Source of the DNA: Rhodocollybia butyracea
Taxonomy: Eukaryota > Basidiomycota > Agaricomycetes > Agaricales > Omphalotaceae
Assembly (NCBI GenBank): GCA_015501585.1
Contig: JADNRY010000164.1
Coordinates: 62,001-126,000 of the forward strand
Length of the DNA stretch: 64,000 bases
Direction: 5' to 3'
Every line of letters begins with the position of its first letter. Positions within the stretch are counted from its first letter, which is position 1. The translations under genes were made by a program, and so were the position numbers. The notes below the pieces were generated by a model. That model ran no database searches, was not told where the DNA came from, and saw only the letters and a program-made list of their open reading frames with translations. Of the stretch, positions 1 to 12,086 are shown piece after piece.

Positions 1-743
1 ATCTCCTACATCCTCTTGCGGTAAATAAACCAGCTTCCGATAACGTGCAGTCTCTTGAGAGCTATCAACGACTGTCCGAGACGAGGTATCATCGTAAGTT
101 TAGGACTTTCTGGTTTAACTGTCTTCTAACCGCTTACTAAATATGAACTTGAGCCTGCTGCATTCCTGGTACCGCGTTTATTGTGAAAGCTTTGTTTCGT
201 TTTATGTCTGGGTTCCATGTCTTTCAATGCAAGTCTGTCGCTCCTCAAACTCTGCCCAGACGCGGCGTGGTCAACGCAAGGTTTAAGTCCTTTTCTGGAC
301 TCTAAGGTCTCTACTTCAACGCTCGCTTCTGTGTAAAACTAGTCTATATATCTGTTCTGGCAGGTATAGCAAGTACCTTCAAGTTGAATTGATTGGTGGT
401 AATGGGATCGAAGTCACTACATTCTATGCATGCAACGAGAAACCGTCATCATCATTAGGGAGAAGGTTTAGTAAAAGATTGGCTCAAGACCCTGGGTTCG
501 GACCCTCATCGACTTAGACTTGGACTGAGGTTTTCGTTCCGCTGAATGTCAGATAGTAATAGTACTGTAGTGGTATAAGAATATCTTTCAGCATTATCTT
601 ATCTATTCCAAGGTCTAAACTTTGAAGTGCATCAAGCGCTACATGCACGCCCAATACACGCCCTATGCACGTGAACACCTTGCTGCTTCGTCTTCAACTT
701 CCACCATTGATTGCATACCTAACATATCACAACTTCCTCCATA
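1..743. other. upstream region, no gene recognised
   Basis: No open frame with recognisable similarity is visible on either strand. The last part (about 640-743) is presumably the promoter and 5' UTR of the NTPase-nuclease gene that starts at 744. Confidence 0.5.
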
Positions 744-3593
744 ATGGCAACGATTCCTAACGCTGCCAATCCCATTCCCGGTTCCTCGGGCTACAGTCTG
801 GACCGTCCTCGAAGTCAAATGATGGTGCGTGCCAGACCTACCAATCTGTACTGACTTCTCATACTACTTTTCTAGACTGCAGCAAGGGGCCTTCCCTCCT
901 TTATCCCTCTCAATATCCCAATGCCGATGGGTATCTGGCGCTTTCCCTTAGTACTCCGACGTGCGCAACCAACAACGCCCTTTGCTTACTCACTATGCTC
1001 GAACAAAGATGCTCATTCTACCTTTGCCAGCGAATTTCAGAAGGAATACTCAATCCAACATCGCACGATACTGCGAAATTCTGGATTCATGATGACCGCA
1101 CCTGATGTGCAGTTACCTTCCGCGGCATGGAAACACAAACAGTCCGGTTCGATTTTTTTTGCTCGTTGTAGTGCATACGACTACATCGACAAAGACGGCC
1201 GCAGCTACTATTGCGTTGGCTGGTTGAACCTACCAAATATCATCTCCAACGCCTCCTCTGTTAGATTAGAAGCAGAAGGCTTTTCTTCCAGTAGTGACTT
1301 CCGTTTCCACTGCAGCGTGCGTGAGGGTGTCATTGATGTTTACTGCAGCGATTCGATCTCTGAGTGCCATGACTGGATTGAAAGTTACAAGGGAAATCTG
1401 TTTGATCTAATCTTTCCAGGACCCTCTAGACCTTTTTCTGCCACACTTCAATCCCCTTACTGCAACACGTGTGCTGGCATCCACTTGCACAAGACCTGTC
1501 CTTTTTTGACTCTTTCGAAAGGTGACAAACCACACCTGGAAAACCCCTTTCGCACCCCGACACATCCCGTGCTTGAACGACATGACCTTGTGGAGGCCAT
1601 TATCGATCGCGTGGCAACTGACCACTTCCTCCTGGTGAGTACATTTCCTAAGCTGGTTGTATTCTGTTGTATTGCTATCGTATTTACTTGACATTGACTA
1701 TGTAGATCGAGGCACCACGTTGCTCAGGAAAATCAACGTTATTGGAGGACATCGCGGTTGCTGTCATGGATCGACCTACGGAGTATGCTATCCATTACAT
1801 GGGCAATCGGGTTGACCCAGCGACCCACGAGATGCTCATGCAGTACCCCACTGCACTCCGTGAATACTCATCGGGGTTAACATGCGACATCACATCGGCG
1901 CTTGACGCAATTAAAAATAAGTACGACTTGATGAAGCTTTTAGAAAGTGAATGGTCGATGGAGTTCGAGTTCTGGATCTTTATCGATGAAGCTCAATTGT
2001 TGTATGACAACACCTCTTTTTGGTTCAATGTCGTTCAAGCGGCGTGTTCCGCGTTTAACCCAAATTTCTATGTCATCGCCGCAGGTACCTATGCCAGTCA
2101 TACTGGCTCTTGGTCGAAGACCTCGGAATGGCACACTGCTCCGGCACATTTGGTCATGGATTTGTTTCCCTCGTCGGCGCGTTCGGGGCTGCGAACCTAC
2201 TTCGCCAAAAATAACAATGATCCCTCCTGTATTGCTTTTAATGAATCTGATTTTCATCAGTTTGTAGATCTAGCTCTGGCCAAGGAGAATCATAGCTTGG
2301 ATGGTACCATACGCAAACAAATAATCGCTTACGCCTCCTCAGAGTCTCCGGCCTGTCATTCTTGGGCGAGATTTATACATCCCGGAGTGGTTACAGAGCT
2401 TACCAAGTTCACCATCCAAAAGGTGCGTTGTTTTTCTGTGTATGAGCCACTTATCTCTGAGCTATGTCCAACAGTTATCGCACTCACCACCTCCTGGTTG
2501 GAAGACCATCATCGAAGCCTTCACACATAAGTGCATATCTGATGCATCAAGCACATCACCGTCACCTTTAGGACAATGCATACCCCACGAACCTGCTCAT
2601 GGTGAAGGCATCCCTGCTCCAATGTTGACGGTATTCTTAAGCATACTGCTGGAGAAAACTATAAGAGTCACACCCATCGATACCATGTATATGCCACGCA
2701 TGGTTATCAACACAGCTCTCTATATCCGAGATCGGCAAAGCCGCTCTCCTCATCTCATGCCATCTAAAATTCCCCTCGAGCACCTCACCACAACTGCAAG
2801 TCTTTCAGACAAGGTATCTTCCTCATTTAGGACCCTTGGTAAATTAATGAAGCGTGAGACAATCGCTGTCACTTCTTGCGAGCGCTTTCACAATGTTATA
2901 GCGGGCAACTCAGTTTCTGTCGATGCCAGGCCATATTCAGTCCGCGAGTACTATGGTCCCCATGCACTCTCTGACTATGAACAAGCTGCCCATGATGCAC
3001 GACGAATGGGCTGGCTTGTGCAGGATCCAGACCAAGGACTTCAGCTGCGACTACCTACACAGTGGCATCGGGAATATTTGAAGGCTTTGCTGAAACCCGC
3101 CGCAGATGTTAGAATGATGCTTTTCGACGACTTTTTGGTAAAGGTGATTTCTGAATTTCGTTCATCGGTCTTGAACGAGATGCTTGCAACCGAAAACAAA
3201 CTGCGTGAAGTCAATTATGACTCCGAGTTTAAGCATGCTGCCGATACTGTCGGTGGCACTCTTTTCCTGATACCGCAGAGTCGAACGGAAGTGGGAGATG
3301 GGATTGTCAGCTTTGCGTGTTTGACAAGAGAATGGGCTATCGAGTTGATGTGTGAAGGGAAAGAAGTCAAACAGCACATAAGCCAATTCAAACCTGGGGG
3401 TGCCTTTCATCAAGCATGCCCAGCCTGGGACTGGCGGGTTGTAGATTTTTATCTTGGAGAATGGCCCATTGATAGCATGGTGGATTCAAGATACCGCGCT
3501 GTTTGTCTGACACACGACGTGAACTCTCAATGTATTCGGGCCACGATAAAAGGGGATTGCATGGCAGAGATGTCAGTAACTTTGAAGGCATAG
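744..3593 (+). CDS. CRN/RHS-type P-loop NTPase with C-terminal PD-(D/E)XK-like nuclease domain
   Basis: Four exons join in frame: 744-824, 876-1634, 1706-2422 and 2475-3593, giving about 891 residues. Exon 3 opens with a Walker A-like loop (APRCSGKST, about residue 283; the first Gly is Ala) and carries a Walker B/DExx motif (FWIFIDEAQ, about residue 368). The C-terminal third has the pattern of the restriction-endonuclease fold seen in Crinkler/RHS-like proteins: an acidic strand VGDGIVSF near residue 790, then AIELM near 806, then further strands to the end. In known families this NTPase-nuclease pairing is linked to Crinkler-type effectors and to transposon-derived genes. The usual ExK lysine is Met here (ELM), so nuclease activity is doubtful. 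The N-terminal 250 residues are not recognised. It stands alone, with no linked partner. The family call rests on motif order. Confidence 0.75.
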
Positions 3594-4495
3594 TTTTGGC
3601 TGTGTTTCCTTGTATTTTTTAGCATTCTTACGGTGAATATTTCTTTTGAATGTCAAAGTACTTGGAATGGAGAATAGAATTGCCGCACCCCTTTCGCCCG
3701 CCTTGTTCGACGAATTATGTTCGAGAAAAACCATTCCTGGTAAGACTGTTGCTCTGGACAAGCGATCAGAGTCACTCTGGTTCATTAGTATTATAACTAT
3801 CCCTCCCAAATTCCATCTCAGTCGGACCTTTATTATGAACGTCTCCATCTTCTCTTGGGTCGAATCTCTTGGGTCGAAAAACCCGATACTACCAGTCTCT
3901 TCACCCCATGCACAAAAATCTATCAAGCTTTATGGAAATGCAACGGGCTATCTACGATTATCTTAGGAAACCTGGAGAAGCGCTGTAACGCGTGGGCGCT
4001 TGATACAGTGATCATGCAGATCTTGTGACTTTTAGATCTTTACTTTTTACTACACGACGAGCCAGGCTAAGTTTCTTCGCAAGCAAGTTCAAGCGGCTGG
4101 ATAGGCTAACTTCAAAGCACCATTGCCAAGGATCACTCCTGGGAACAATTACTCGTGAGCCATGGCCCATACGTCTAGATGGCCAGCCGGCAAAAATACC
4201 TATACTATCCTGCGGGCTTCGTCGCTGGTTCATTCTCAAGTTAGCTAATCATCCGAAAAGAGCCACATTTAATGGAGAACATAAGCTTGGGTACGCTTCC
4301 AAGCGCGTAGCGGGATATGCTCAGATCGCATCGAAGGCACATCTAGTCATAGGTCCACATCCAGAAGCCCGTGTTTTTTCGAAGTATTTCCGACAAAATT
4401 CTAGATTTCGTCTCACCGGGTGCAGACCAAGCTCTACTAAAAGCCAAGGTGAGTAAGGTATACCAAAGGATCGAGTTTTTCTTTAATTCTCTGTC
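3594..4495. other. intergenic, no gene recognised
   Basis: Short overlapping frames occur on both strands (for example 3646-3966 +), but none shows a domain, plausible splice sites or biased composition. The right end is the promoter side of the esterase gene starting at 4496. Confidence 0.5.
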
Positions 4496-6225
4496 ATGTT
4501 CAAGACAACGTCGGTATTTGCCCTTGCTAGTCTCGCTAGCATCATCAATGCACAGTCGTCCCCAGTTTCGGTATGGGCTCAATGTATGACCTCTATCGCG
4601 TTATTATTCTGGATATTTATATGGTCACGACAGGTGGTGGAATTGGTTGGGCTGGGTCGACCACTTGCGTCTCTGGGTGAGTTTTTCCTTTGTGAAATCT
4701 ACGTCTCTAACGGTATAACCTAGAACAACTTGTACCTTCTTGAATGCATGTAGGTACAAGAAACTTTCCGCAGGCTATTCCGTTGATCACAATGTATAAT
4801 GTAGGTTTCAGTCAATGTATTCCCTCGGCTTCCATCACCAGTTCAGCTTCAGCTACGTCAAGTCCCACCCCTACGTCTTCGCCTCCAGTGTCTTCTGCCG
4901 CCAATTTCTGGTTCAGTTTGTATGTCTGTCTAATCCTCATACTTCTCTCTCGTCATTGACGTTACCAGCGGCGACTCTTACACTCAAACAGCTTTCAGCC
5001 CATCTGGGAACCCACCTCAAATCGGCCAGCCTCTAGGAAATCCTCCTTACCCTGGTGGTACAACCACTGTTGGTCCGAACTGGATCGACTTCTACACGGT
5101 CATGTTCAATAACTCGCTGATCCTTACTTGGAATTATGCCTACGGAGGAGCGACAATTGACGCCTCTTTGGCTCCGCCGTTCACTCCTACTGTGTTGTCG
5201 TTGACAGATCAGGTACAAGCCATAGCTCATTTCCCAAAGTTCTTCTGACTTCTCTATCTATTCCGATAGGTGAACGAGTTCCTTAGCGGCACCGCTACCA
5301 AGCCCGTAGTAGCTTCCTGGACAAGCGAGAATGCCCTGTTCTCTATTTGGATTGGAATCAACGATCTTACTTGGAGCTGGTGGCCGACTGGTGATCGTCT
5401 AGCGTGCGTAGAGTCGGCTGCTTCCCTGCAGGGACCAGGGTGAGTATACTTACGATACCCGTTTTATTGCAGATACAACGATGTCTTGCTCGATGCAGAT
5501 TTCGCATTAGTTGAAGAACTTGTAAGTCCTTGTTATGATTAGCTCGCTGAATCATATCTTTGATTGACTCTTGCTCGATATAGTATGAGGTCGGCGGTAG
5601 GAGCTTTTTTGTTCATCAACGTTCCACCTATCCAACTCTCGCCTTACGTGAGTTCAAGTCTATTGATTCTCTCCCACATTCAATGCAGAACCATACTGAT
5701 TTCGTCTCGTCTCCTTCACCAGGTTTGGGCTTGGACCCAAGCGAAACCAACGAAACCGCTCCTATCCTGCAATCCGTCATCGAAGACTTCAACACGAAAC
5801 TGGCAGTAAGAGCAAGTAATTTATCAAGCACTCTCGCTGGGGTAAACACGTATTCTAATTTTTGTCAGAGAATAAGATTTACTTACGAGGGCTATGTTCG
5901 CGACGTGAAGGTCCAAACATTCTTATGGGACTCTTACGCCGCGTTCAATCAGATCCTTGATGATCCTTCCGCCTTTGGGTTCGTAAACATAACGATGTTT
6001 GGTTCGGCGCCTGGTCTTTTCTAGTTTACAAATTCTCTCGATCCATGCGCTGTACAAATCCTTTCTTTCTCAATATGTATAGAAATGACAACCAAGGCTT
6101 GCATCCATCCAGTGAGTGCTACTGAACATCTAAGGCGGTCCTGGTCGTTAACGATCTTCAACTTTGCCGCTCATGAAGTCTTTGGTAAAGATATTGCAGC
6201 AGTTTTGGCGGATACTATTTGGTGA
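4496..6225 (+). pseudogene. secreted CBM1-CE16 (GDSL-like) carbohydrate acetylesterase, frameshifted
   Basis: A signal peptide (MFKTTSVFALASLASIINAQ) is followed by a type-1 cellulose-binding module assembled over exons 4496-4583, 4634-4676, 4724-4749 and the exon starting at 4805. The module keeps its Cys pattern (WAQCGGIGWAGSTTC, FSQC). A Ser/Thr/Pro linker leads to the catalytic domain with FGDSYTQT (nucleophile block, exon from 4969), WIGINDL (about 5350) and FLFINVPPIQLSP (about 5605-5645). These are hallmarks of CE16 acetylesterases, which remove acetyl groups from plant cell-wall sugars outside the cell. At the T6 run 5605-5610 the frame must slip by one base to join YEVGGRSF to LFINVPP. 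The 3' end (LHPS, then GKDIAAVL, stop at 6223-6225) is also hard to splice cleanly. It may be a recent pseudogene or a homopolymer sequencing error. Confidence 0.75.
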
Positions 6226-6740
6226 GAGCTGTCCAATAAACATCAAGCTCAACTGTTCTAGTATGATAGTTTGAATCCGCCCTACGGTCAAAAAATACTG
6301 CCCTAGCTAGAGGAACCTCTTAAGTACGAAGCTCCATTCATCGAGCTAATTGGGTGATGGGGCAATGGGGCGTGTTGCAAAGTTAAGAGATAGGAATCGA
6401 AAAAGAGATTTGCGCGCCGTGTGAAGCGTCGAATGCTAAAGCCAACAGGCAGTAGGAAAACAATTCCTTGATACAGGCACTGGACGCTCTGGCTTGTTTG
6501 GAAAGGCGTTTCATGCTCACGCTTGTAGCTTCTGGAAGGTAGTCTCGTGCACTGAAAACCGCTCGTAACAATACGGTTACCATCTTTCGTAGTATCAAAG
6601 CTCAGTGAGTCTGCTGCTTCGGTTTGTTGTCATTAATTTCATAAGTCATATATACAGTTTGTACAAGGAATGTATACAAAGAATGTATACCATACTAGTT
6701 GGTTGAACCGTATGATAAGAGTAATTTGTTTTACAGTAAT
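6226..6740. other. convergent intergenic region
   Basis: This lies between the 3' ends of the esterase (+) and the MYB gene (-). No domain is seen. Repeated GTATAC-containing short runs near 6670-6690 are AT-rich and probably 3' UTR sequence. Confidence 0.4.
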
Positions 6741-8059
6741 CTATACATACTGCCAGTTCGGAGGATGATCATCGTAGTGGGGTTCCAATTTCACTTTGTT
6801 GCCCTCGCGAGAGCCGGTCTCGTAGTTGTACATCGAACGGTGGGGGTAAGGGTTCATGTTGGACATGGCGACGGGGTCTACATAGAGGTGAGGCTGCTCG
6901 TGTGTAGAAGAAATAGAAACAGGAAGATCGTGTGATGCGTGCATATAATCTTGGGAAGGAGAGATCCGTGTGGGCGAGGAAGAATCAAAACGGATGTAGC
7001 TAGGGTTCCAATAGTCGCCGCTATGGTGTATATAGGAGGGGCGCTGATAACCGTTGTATACGAAGCGTTGTGGGTTCGAATGGTAAGACTCGACGGAGGA
7101 GTCGCCGTCTGAGTTCTCCGTGGAAGTACTTCGGTGAATAGGCCGCGAGTATGGAAAATAAGTTGCTGGCCGCGTCAAGAAGGGGGTGTCGAACGGGGCG
7201 GTCCCCACTGAAGCTACATGGTCGATGAGTCAATGTGAAACGTAGAAAGTTTTTGAAACGCACGATTTATGTCCTCGATTGACTGAGAGCGACGAGGGCT
7301 ACGAGAAATATTTTGGGTCCGTGTAAGGCTCGTGTAACTGTGCTTTAACTTAATAAACGCGATCAAAAAACAAAAAGCAGATGGACCAACCGATTTTTTG
7401 CAGAAAGACCTGTTCTACCGGGGAAATATGTCCTCACTATCTTCTTCCAGCATGTTCCGTGTTCGTTCACAGCGTTGCATAGGATTCGATCCTATAGACT
7501 GGTCAATATTGAAGGTAATTTGCAGCAGAAATATCCATACCAACTCAGGAGTCCATCCTGAACGATCTATGGAGGGGTCCAATGTATCTGTCCAACGTTT
7601 CGCGCACTCTAACCAGAAACATGGAGTTGAAGACAGTACATCACCAACCGCAGGCACCACTTACGATCGCTATTTCTGCTGTGTACCATTGTAGCCACTA
7701 AGGACCATCTGGCGAAGATTAACAAATAAAAAGCCCCTAGAGAGCGCAGCATTTACTTTGTTCCGTGTTTTGTTACAGCGTTCATTAGCTTCGCGTCCTC
7801 TTCTGCAGACCAAACGCCTCGTACGATGTCTACAGCCATTCTTGCGAACCAACGTTTTCGACAATCTTTATTGCTACGACCGGGAACGTGGGTGGCAATG
7901 GTAAACCATTTTGAGGGATTTGGATTTCCAGGCTCCTCTAACGCATGTGGCATAAGACGTTGAATTCGGTCCGTAGAAAAAGCGCGTACCTAGAGCAACA
8001 GCAGCACGTAAAAGGTCGTCTTCCTCAGACGTCCAAGGTCTTCTCTCTCTCAAAGTCAT
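6741..8059 (-). CDS. three-repeat MYB/SANT DNA-binding protein
   Basis: The model reads leftwards from ATG at 8059 (MTLRERRPWTSEEDDLL). Spliced exons give three MYB repeats. Repeat 1 runs from RPWTSEEDDLL to GRSNKDCRKRWF. Repeat 2 runs from GVWSAEEDAKLMNAV through KWSLVATMVHSRN to DQCAKRW. Repeat 3 runs from SGWTPELDRILCNAV through CWKKIVRTYFPGRTG to SAKNRY. The regularly spaced Trp residues and the xCxKRW / KNRY helix ends are those of MYB DNA-recognition helices, so a nuclear DNA-binding role is likely. The C-terminal exon (about 6741-7200) is Ser/Tyr/His/Pro-rich and disordered, as in many fungal regulators. Introns are short, with good donors and acceptors (for example gtgcgt...cag before the last exon). 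The target genes cannot be inferred. Confidence 0.8.
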
Positions 8060-8200
8060 GGCAGGGAACAAGTTGGAAATAAGATGATTGAAACTCAGAC
8101 GAGTAGATAATAAATAAATAATGATTTGCGAACTCCCACGGCCGCCGCCGCTGATGACTTTCCGCTTTTGGAAGTTAGCCGACGATTGTCATGTCTGAAG

Positions 8201-8286
8201 GACGATCTTTTGCAGTGCTCCTCCCAACGATGATGTTTGCAGTGCTCCTTCCGACAAGGATATTTGCAGGGCTCCCGGAAACGACC
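8201..8286. repeat. 27-bp tandem repeat, three imperfect units
   Basis: The core TTTGCAG(T/G)GCTCC recurs with starts at 8209, 8236 and 8263, exactly 27 bp apart. The rest of each unit is partly conserved (CAACGATGA, CGACAAGGA). The array lies about 140-230 bp upstream of the MYB gene start, so it could be in its promoter, though a role is only a guess. Confidence 0.6.
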
Positions 8287-8742
8287 AGGTGAAGTCGAAT
8301 AAAACTCTCAGATGTGTATCACAGCCGAATTACTAAGACGTTAATGCCTCTTGGTTTCGTTTCATGGCGCAGTCTCTTGATCGTGCCTTGCCTTTGTCTG
8401 TTCCAGATCGATAGTAAATTTGAGAGCGATCTTTCCATTGTCCAAGTGTAATTGCTAGAATGAACTTCCGATGGAGACACCACGGGACTCTCCTAGGCTC
8501 TCTTGCATGTCTGGCCTTGATGTTACGATCCTCTGCCAACTTACCAGATAGCCATCGAACATCTGACCAAGTTCGATTAATCCATTTGGAGAAATTTACC
8601 CTCCGGGATTTTCGGGATGGCGAAAAGATCAAGGGACGTCTTATTTGTTGGAAAATCCAGGGACATCGTGTAACGTGTTAGAAAATCAAAAACGCCATGC
8701 GAGTGCTTGCGCTATATATCACAACAGTTAACTACTAGTCTT
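8287..8742. other. intergenic, no gene recognised
   Basis: This separates the MYB promoter side from the 3' end of the GH92 gene. Small frames on both strands (8460-8681 +, 8333-8632 -) show no domain or secretion signal that can be supported. Confidence 0.4.
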
Positions 8743-11700
8743 CTACAACTCATTGTGCTCTACAGTGAAAACATGTTGGGACGTGAAAGCACTGTCGGTA
8801 TAGATATTCGTTTCCCTAGTCCACGCGCCTCTGCCTCCTCCCCAGCTTTCCTCTTGATCGCTCATCTCAAATTCCAACAAGCCACCATAACGAATTTGAT
8901 CGTAGGAGATGACAGGCTCCTCCCAATCTTCAACAATTTTACCATTTATGCTCAGACCTTTGACGTATTGTTTCGTCTCTGCGCTAGGAGCTACTATGCG
9001 CAATTCATAGCTATTCGTCGTAGAGTTGTAGTATGGGTTATCGATAATGGATGAGTGAGCAGGCGGTATGAAAGGAGGGACCGGTATGCTGAAGAGCTGC
9101 GATGAAAAAAAGGGGCTATGTATAGAACAAGACAAATGCGTGAGCTCCTCGGTGACAAAGACCATGCTGATAACACTTACGAGCCGACTACGAAAACACC
9201 GGCAACAGGGTTTACCGGATAGAACCCCATGGCACTGAACACATACCAAGCGCTCATTTGGCCACAGTCCTCGTTCTGAATTCAAAAGCTTTCGTGTCAA
9301 CGTTTGATCATCACAAGGGAAGGAAGGAACTTACACCGCTCAAACCGTTGGGGGTGTTGTTGAAATTACTTTGAGCTATCTCCCGAACGCGCTCCTGAGT
9401 GTACGAGGCTGCACCAGCGAGCGCGTAAAGATAAGGGGCATGATGCGCAGGCTAAATGGGATGAGGGCTCAGTAAGTCTTTTTCAAAATGAAGCTATGAA
9501 CATGAGCTAACTTCATTCGTAAAATCAGCCCATCCACCATCAAAGAACTCATTCAAACTTTTGACAAAGCTTTCGTTTCCTCCTCGTCGCTTCACAAGCT
9601 CCGCCACGTCGTGCACATAGTCGAAGGAGTACACCCAGCGGTCGCCTTCTGTGAAACCGTCGAGGGTCGCTGAAAAAAATTGTGAACATGTTGAACATAA
9701 TACGTCGCGAGTTCTTACATCCCCAGGTACCATCCTGCTGTCTGGCCTGTACGAATCCCATGATATCGTCGCCTCCGGTAACTATAGCAGGGGCCGAAGC
9801 TGCTGGATTCCATACCGTCCAAGGGTTCGCAAGAGCCCTATCGTTCAAAAAAGTCGTAACATTAGAATCGAGCCGGCTTTCTGGGGAATTCGCTTTGTAG
9901 AATTTGGCCTTGATTTCCGATAAACCCGGGGTATGCGTACGAACGATATCCGATGGAATAAGCGTGGATAGAACTGCCACTGCATGATCATCGTCTATTT
10001 AGAAAGGAAAAAGATTTTGTCAGTGAACGTAGACAATAGTGAAAAGCTTATGAATCGGTGGCGTACAGGCGTAATCCAATGTCCTACTCACGCTTTCCGA
10101 GTGGATGTCATTCGCAACCCACCCCCCGTTGTCGGCGTATTGTTCGTAAAACGTAGAAAGTCCAGCGCGAGCTTCGTAATCAACGCCCTAGAAACATAAA
10201 CAGAATCAGTGTGTAGTACAATATTACTCTTGGAACTCGTTACTTGCCTCTTCACGATCGGAGTAGCTGACGGTATCATCATCAACTGGGGGAACAGACG
10301 CATCCTTCCAAGCTGATTCCCAGATAGTCGTAAGTTCTTCGGTGGTGAACGTCCGTTGAATCTCGCTAGAACCAGACTCCGCCAATCCACCGAATCCTTT
10401 CAAGAGTGCTTCTGCAAGTAACGAATCCGCATGAGAACCAATCATGACACTGGTTTCTATCAATTTCATCAGCAAACGATCTTGAACGGTAGACAATTCA
10501 CGCTACCAATCATGTTTTTCCACATCGGCAACCAGCCGCCTTCTTTGTAGTCTTGGAGCATGCTTCGAACCATACCAGGAACACGCTCGGGTGCAAAAAG
10601 AATGGTGAAAGCCCATGCGGCTCGATAGGTGTCCTAGCCGCCGAAATAAGATAACCGGGATTGAAGCGAAATCGAATTTTCATACTCACCCAAACCGAAT
10701 ACCCACTGTAAGATTCTCCTTCGTGAATAGAATTATCATGCGCGGAGTAGTAGTGATGCTGCGAGCCTGACGACGGATTGGGAATGTCTTCGTGGGTTTC
10801 GTATGGATACTAGAAAGAATTAGGAAATACATATCAGCTAGTAACGCGGGGGCAACTCTTAGTTCTTCGCAACACGAACACGATCACCAACAAACAAATG
10901 GAAAATGTACTGACATGGAGCGCATGAAAAACACTGGTTAAAAGAACAACTTTTCTCTCCTCAGCCTCGGCCGACCCATCCGTCTCCACCTGGAACCGTT
11001 CCACTTTTTCCGCCCATGCGTTTTCCGTAGCGGCCTGCGTATCAGCAATATCGACGAACGATTCGGCATTCAGATTATATCTGGCCTGATCTGCCGAAAT
11101 CAAAGAGGTAGCGATGTGGAGGTTAATCGTAACGACGCCAGAACTGGATTCTCCGTCGCTCGCGTCCTGACCGGGGAATTTGAACCTCGCGTAGCCACCC
11201 AAATATTCCCCAGTTCCCGATGTCGCCCCTTCAGATATAGATCCCCCCTGCGTGACACCATATCCAGTTTCACTGAACGCCGTATCAAACCTGGCGCAAT
11301 ACCAGCCAGTGAAATGTTGGGCAGCGTCCTTGACGCTATTTGGCGTGAGGAGGAAATCTTGCATTTCAGAATTCGAGCCACAGATTTCTGCGTTATCTGG
11401 AGATATTTCGACAGTGCCATTGGGGTATAACGGGACAAATACGTCAGGCGTGTGGAATAGTTCTGTCGGACGCGCCGTTGGGAGGAAGACGTATGGATAA
11501 TAACTTTTGGACGAATTTCCTTGTCTGAACACGAACTGAAAGTGACCAACTCGAGAGCTTGCACTCATCGAAACTTGTACTGTGCCTCCTTCCGAGTCTG
11601 GGATTTCGAGTCCAACAGAGTACATTCCAACACCAAACTGTTCAGTATCGGGGATTTTGGGCAGTGCTCTCTCTTCGAAGTCAGTTTTTATATCCCCAGA

Positions 11701-12042
11701 TAGACCGAAAGACATTCCAGGAACCACTCCTGCCCAGGCGCTCTCTCCCATCCAAATAGCTGGTTGACGGGTACCTAAGAATCCATGGATAGAGCCGTTG
11801 TTTTTGTAAGATTCTGTGTAGTTGAAGGGCGTAGCGGAAACGTGGTTGTGTTGGGTTTCAGCCACCCACCGAGTCGACCCGAAAGGTGGAGAGACAGAAG
11901 GAATCATTCCTCCAGCGAGGTTGGGTTCTGGCCCAGTGGTACCAATTAACGGGTTGATAGATGAAAGGAGAGTTTTGGGCCATTGATAGGCCGTTACAAC
12001 GGGTATTGACCCCACGCAGAGCAAGGAGAAAAGAGCTTTCAT
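8743..12042 (-). CDS. secreted GH92 alpha-mannosidase
   Basis: It starts at 12042 with a signal peptide (MKALFSLLCVGSIPVVTA). The first long exon (10915-12042) holds GH92 landmarks: INPLIGTTGPEPNLAGGM, SVSPPFGSTRWVAETQ and IHGFLGTRQPAIWMGESA. Downstream exons give SGYSVWDTYRAAWAF (about 10690), MIGSHADSLLAEALLKG (about 10430), NPWTVWNPAAS (about 9800) and EDCGQMSAWYVFSAMGFYPV (about 9230). The gene ends at 8743 after a C-terminal beta-rich stretch. GH92 enzymes are calcium-dependent exo-mannosidases that remove alpha-1,2- and related mannose residues from glycoproteins or mannans. This one is predicted to be secreted. All visible exons join without frame damage. A TATATA box lies about 40 bp upstream of the ATG. 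Confidence 0.9.
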
Positions 12043-12080
12043 CGTGATGGGAGGAAACTTGAAAGCTCGAATTCAACGAG

Positions 12081-12086
12081 TATATA
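12081..12086 (-). promoter_or_regulatory. possible TATA box of the GH92 gene
   Basis: TATATA is found about 40 bp upstream of the GH92 start codon on the minus strand, inside an otherwise mixed sequence. The distance is short for an ATG and would imply a short leader. Confidence 0.35.

Noticed and set aside
481..520. tRNA-like T-arm string (GGGTTCGGACCC)
   Set aside because: No acceptor, D-arm or anticodon arm could be paired around it, so it is not a tRNA gene.
11116..11767. plus-strand frames across the GH92 gene
   Set aside because: They are antisense shadows of the long GH92 exon and share none of its constraints.
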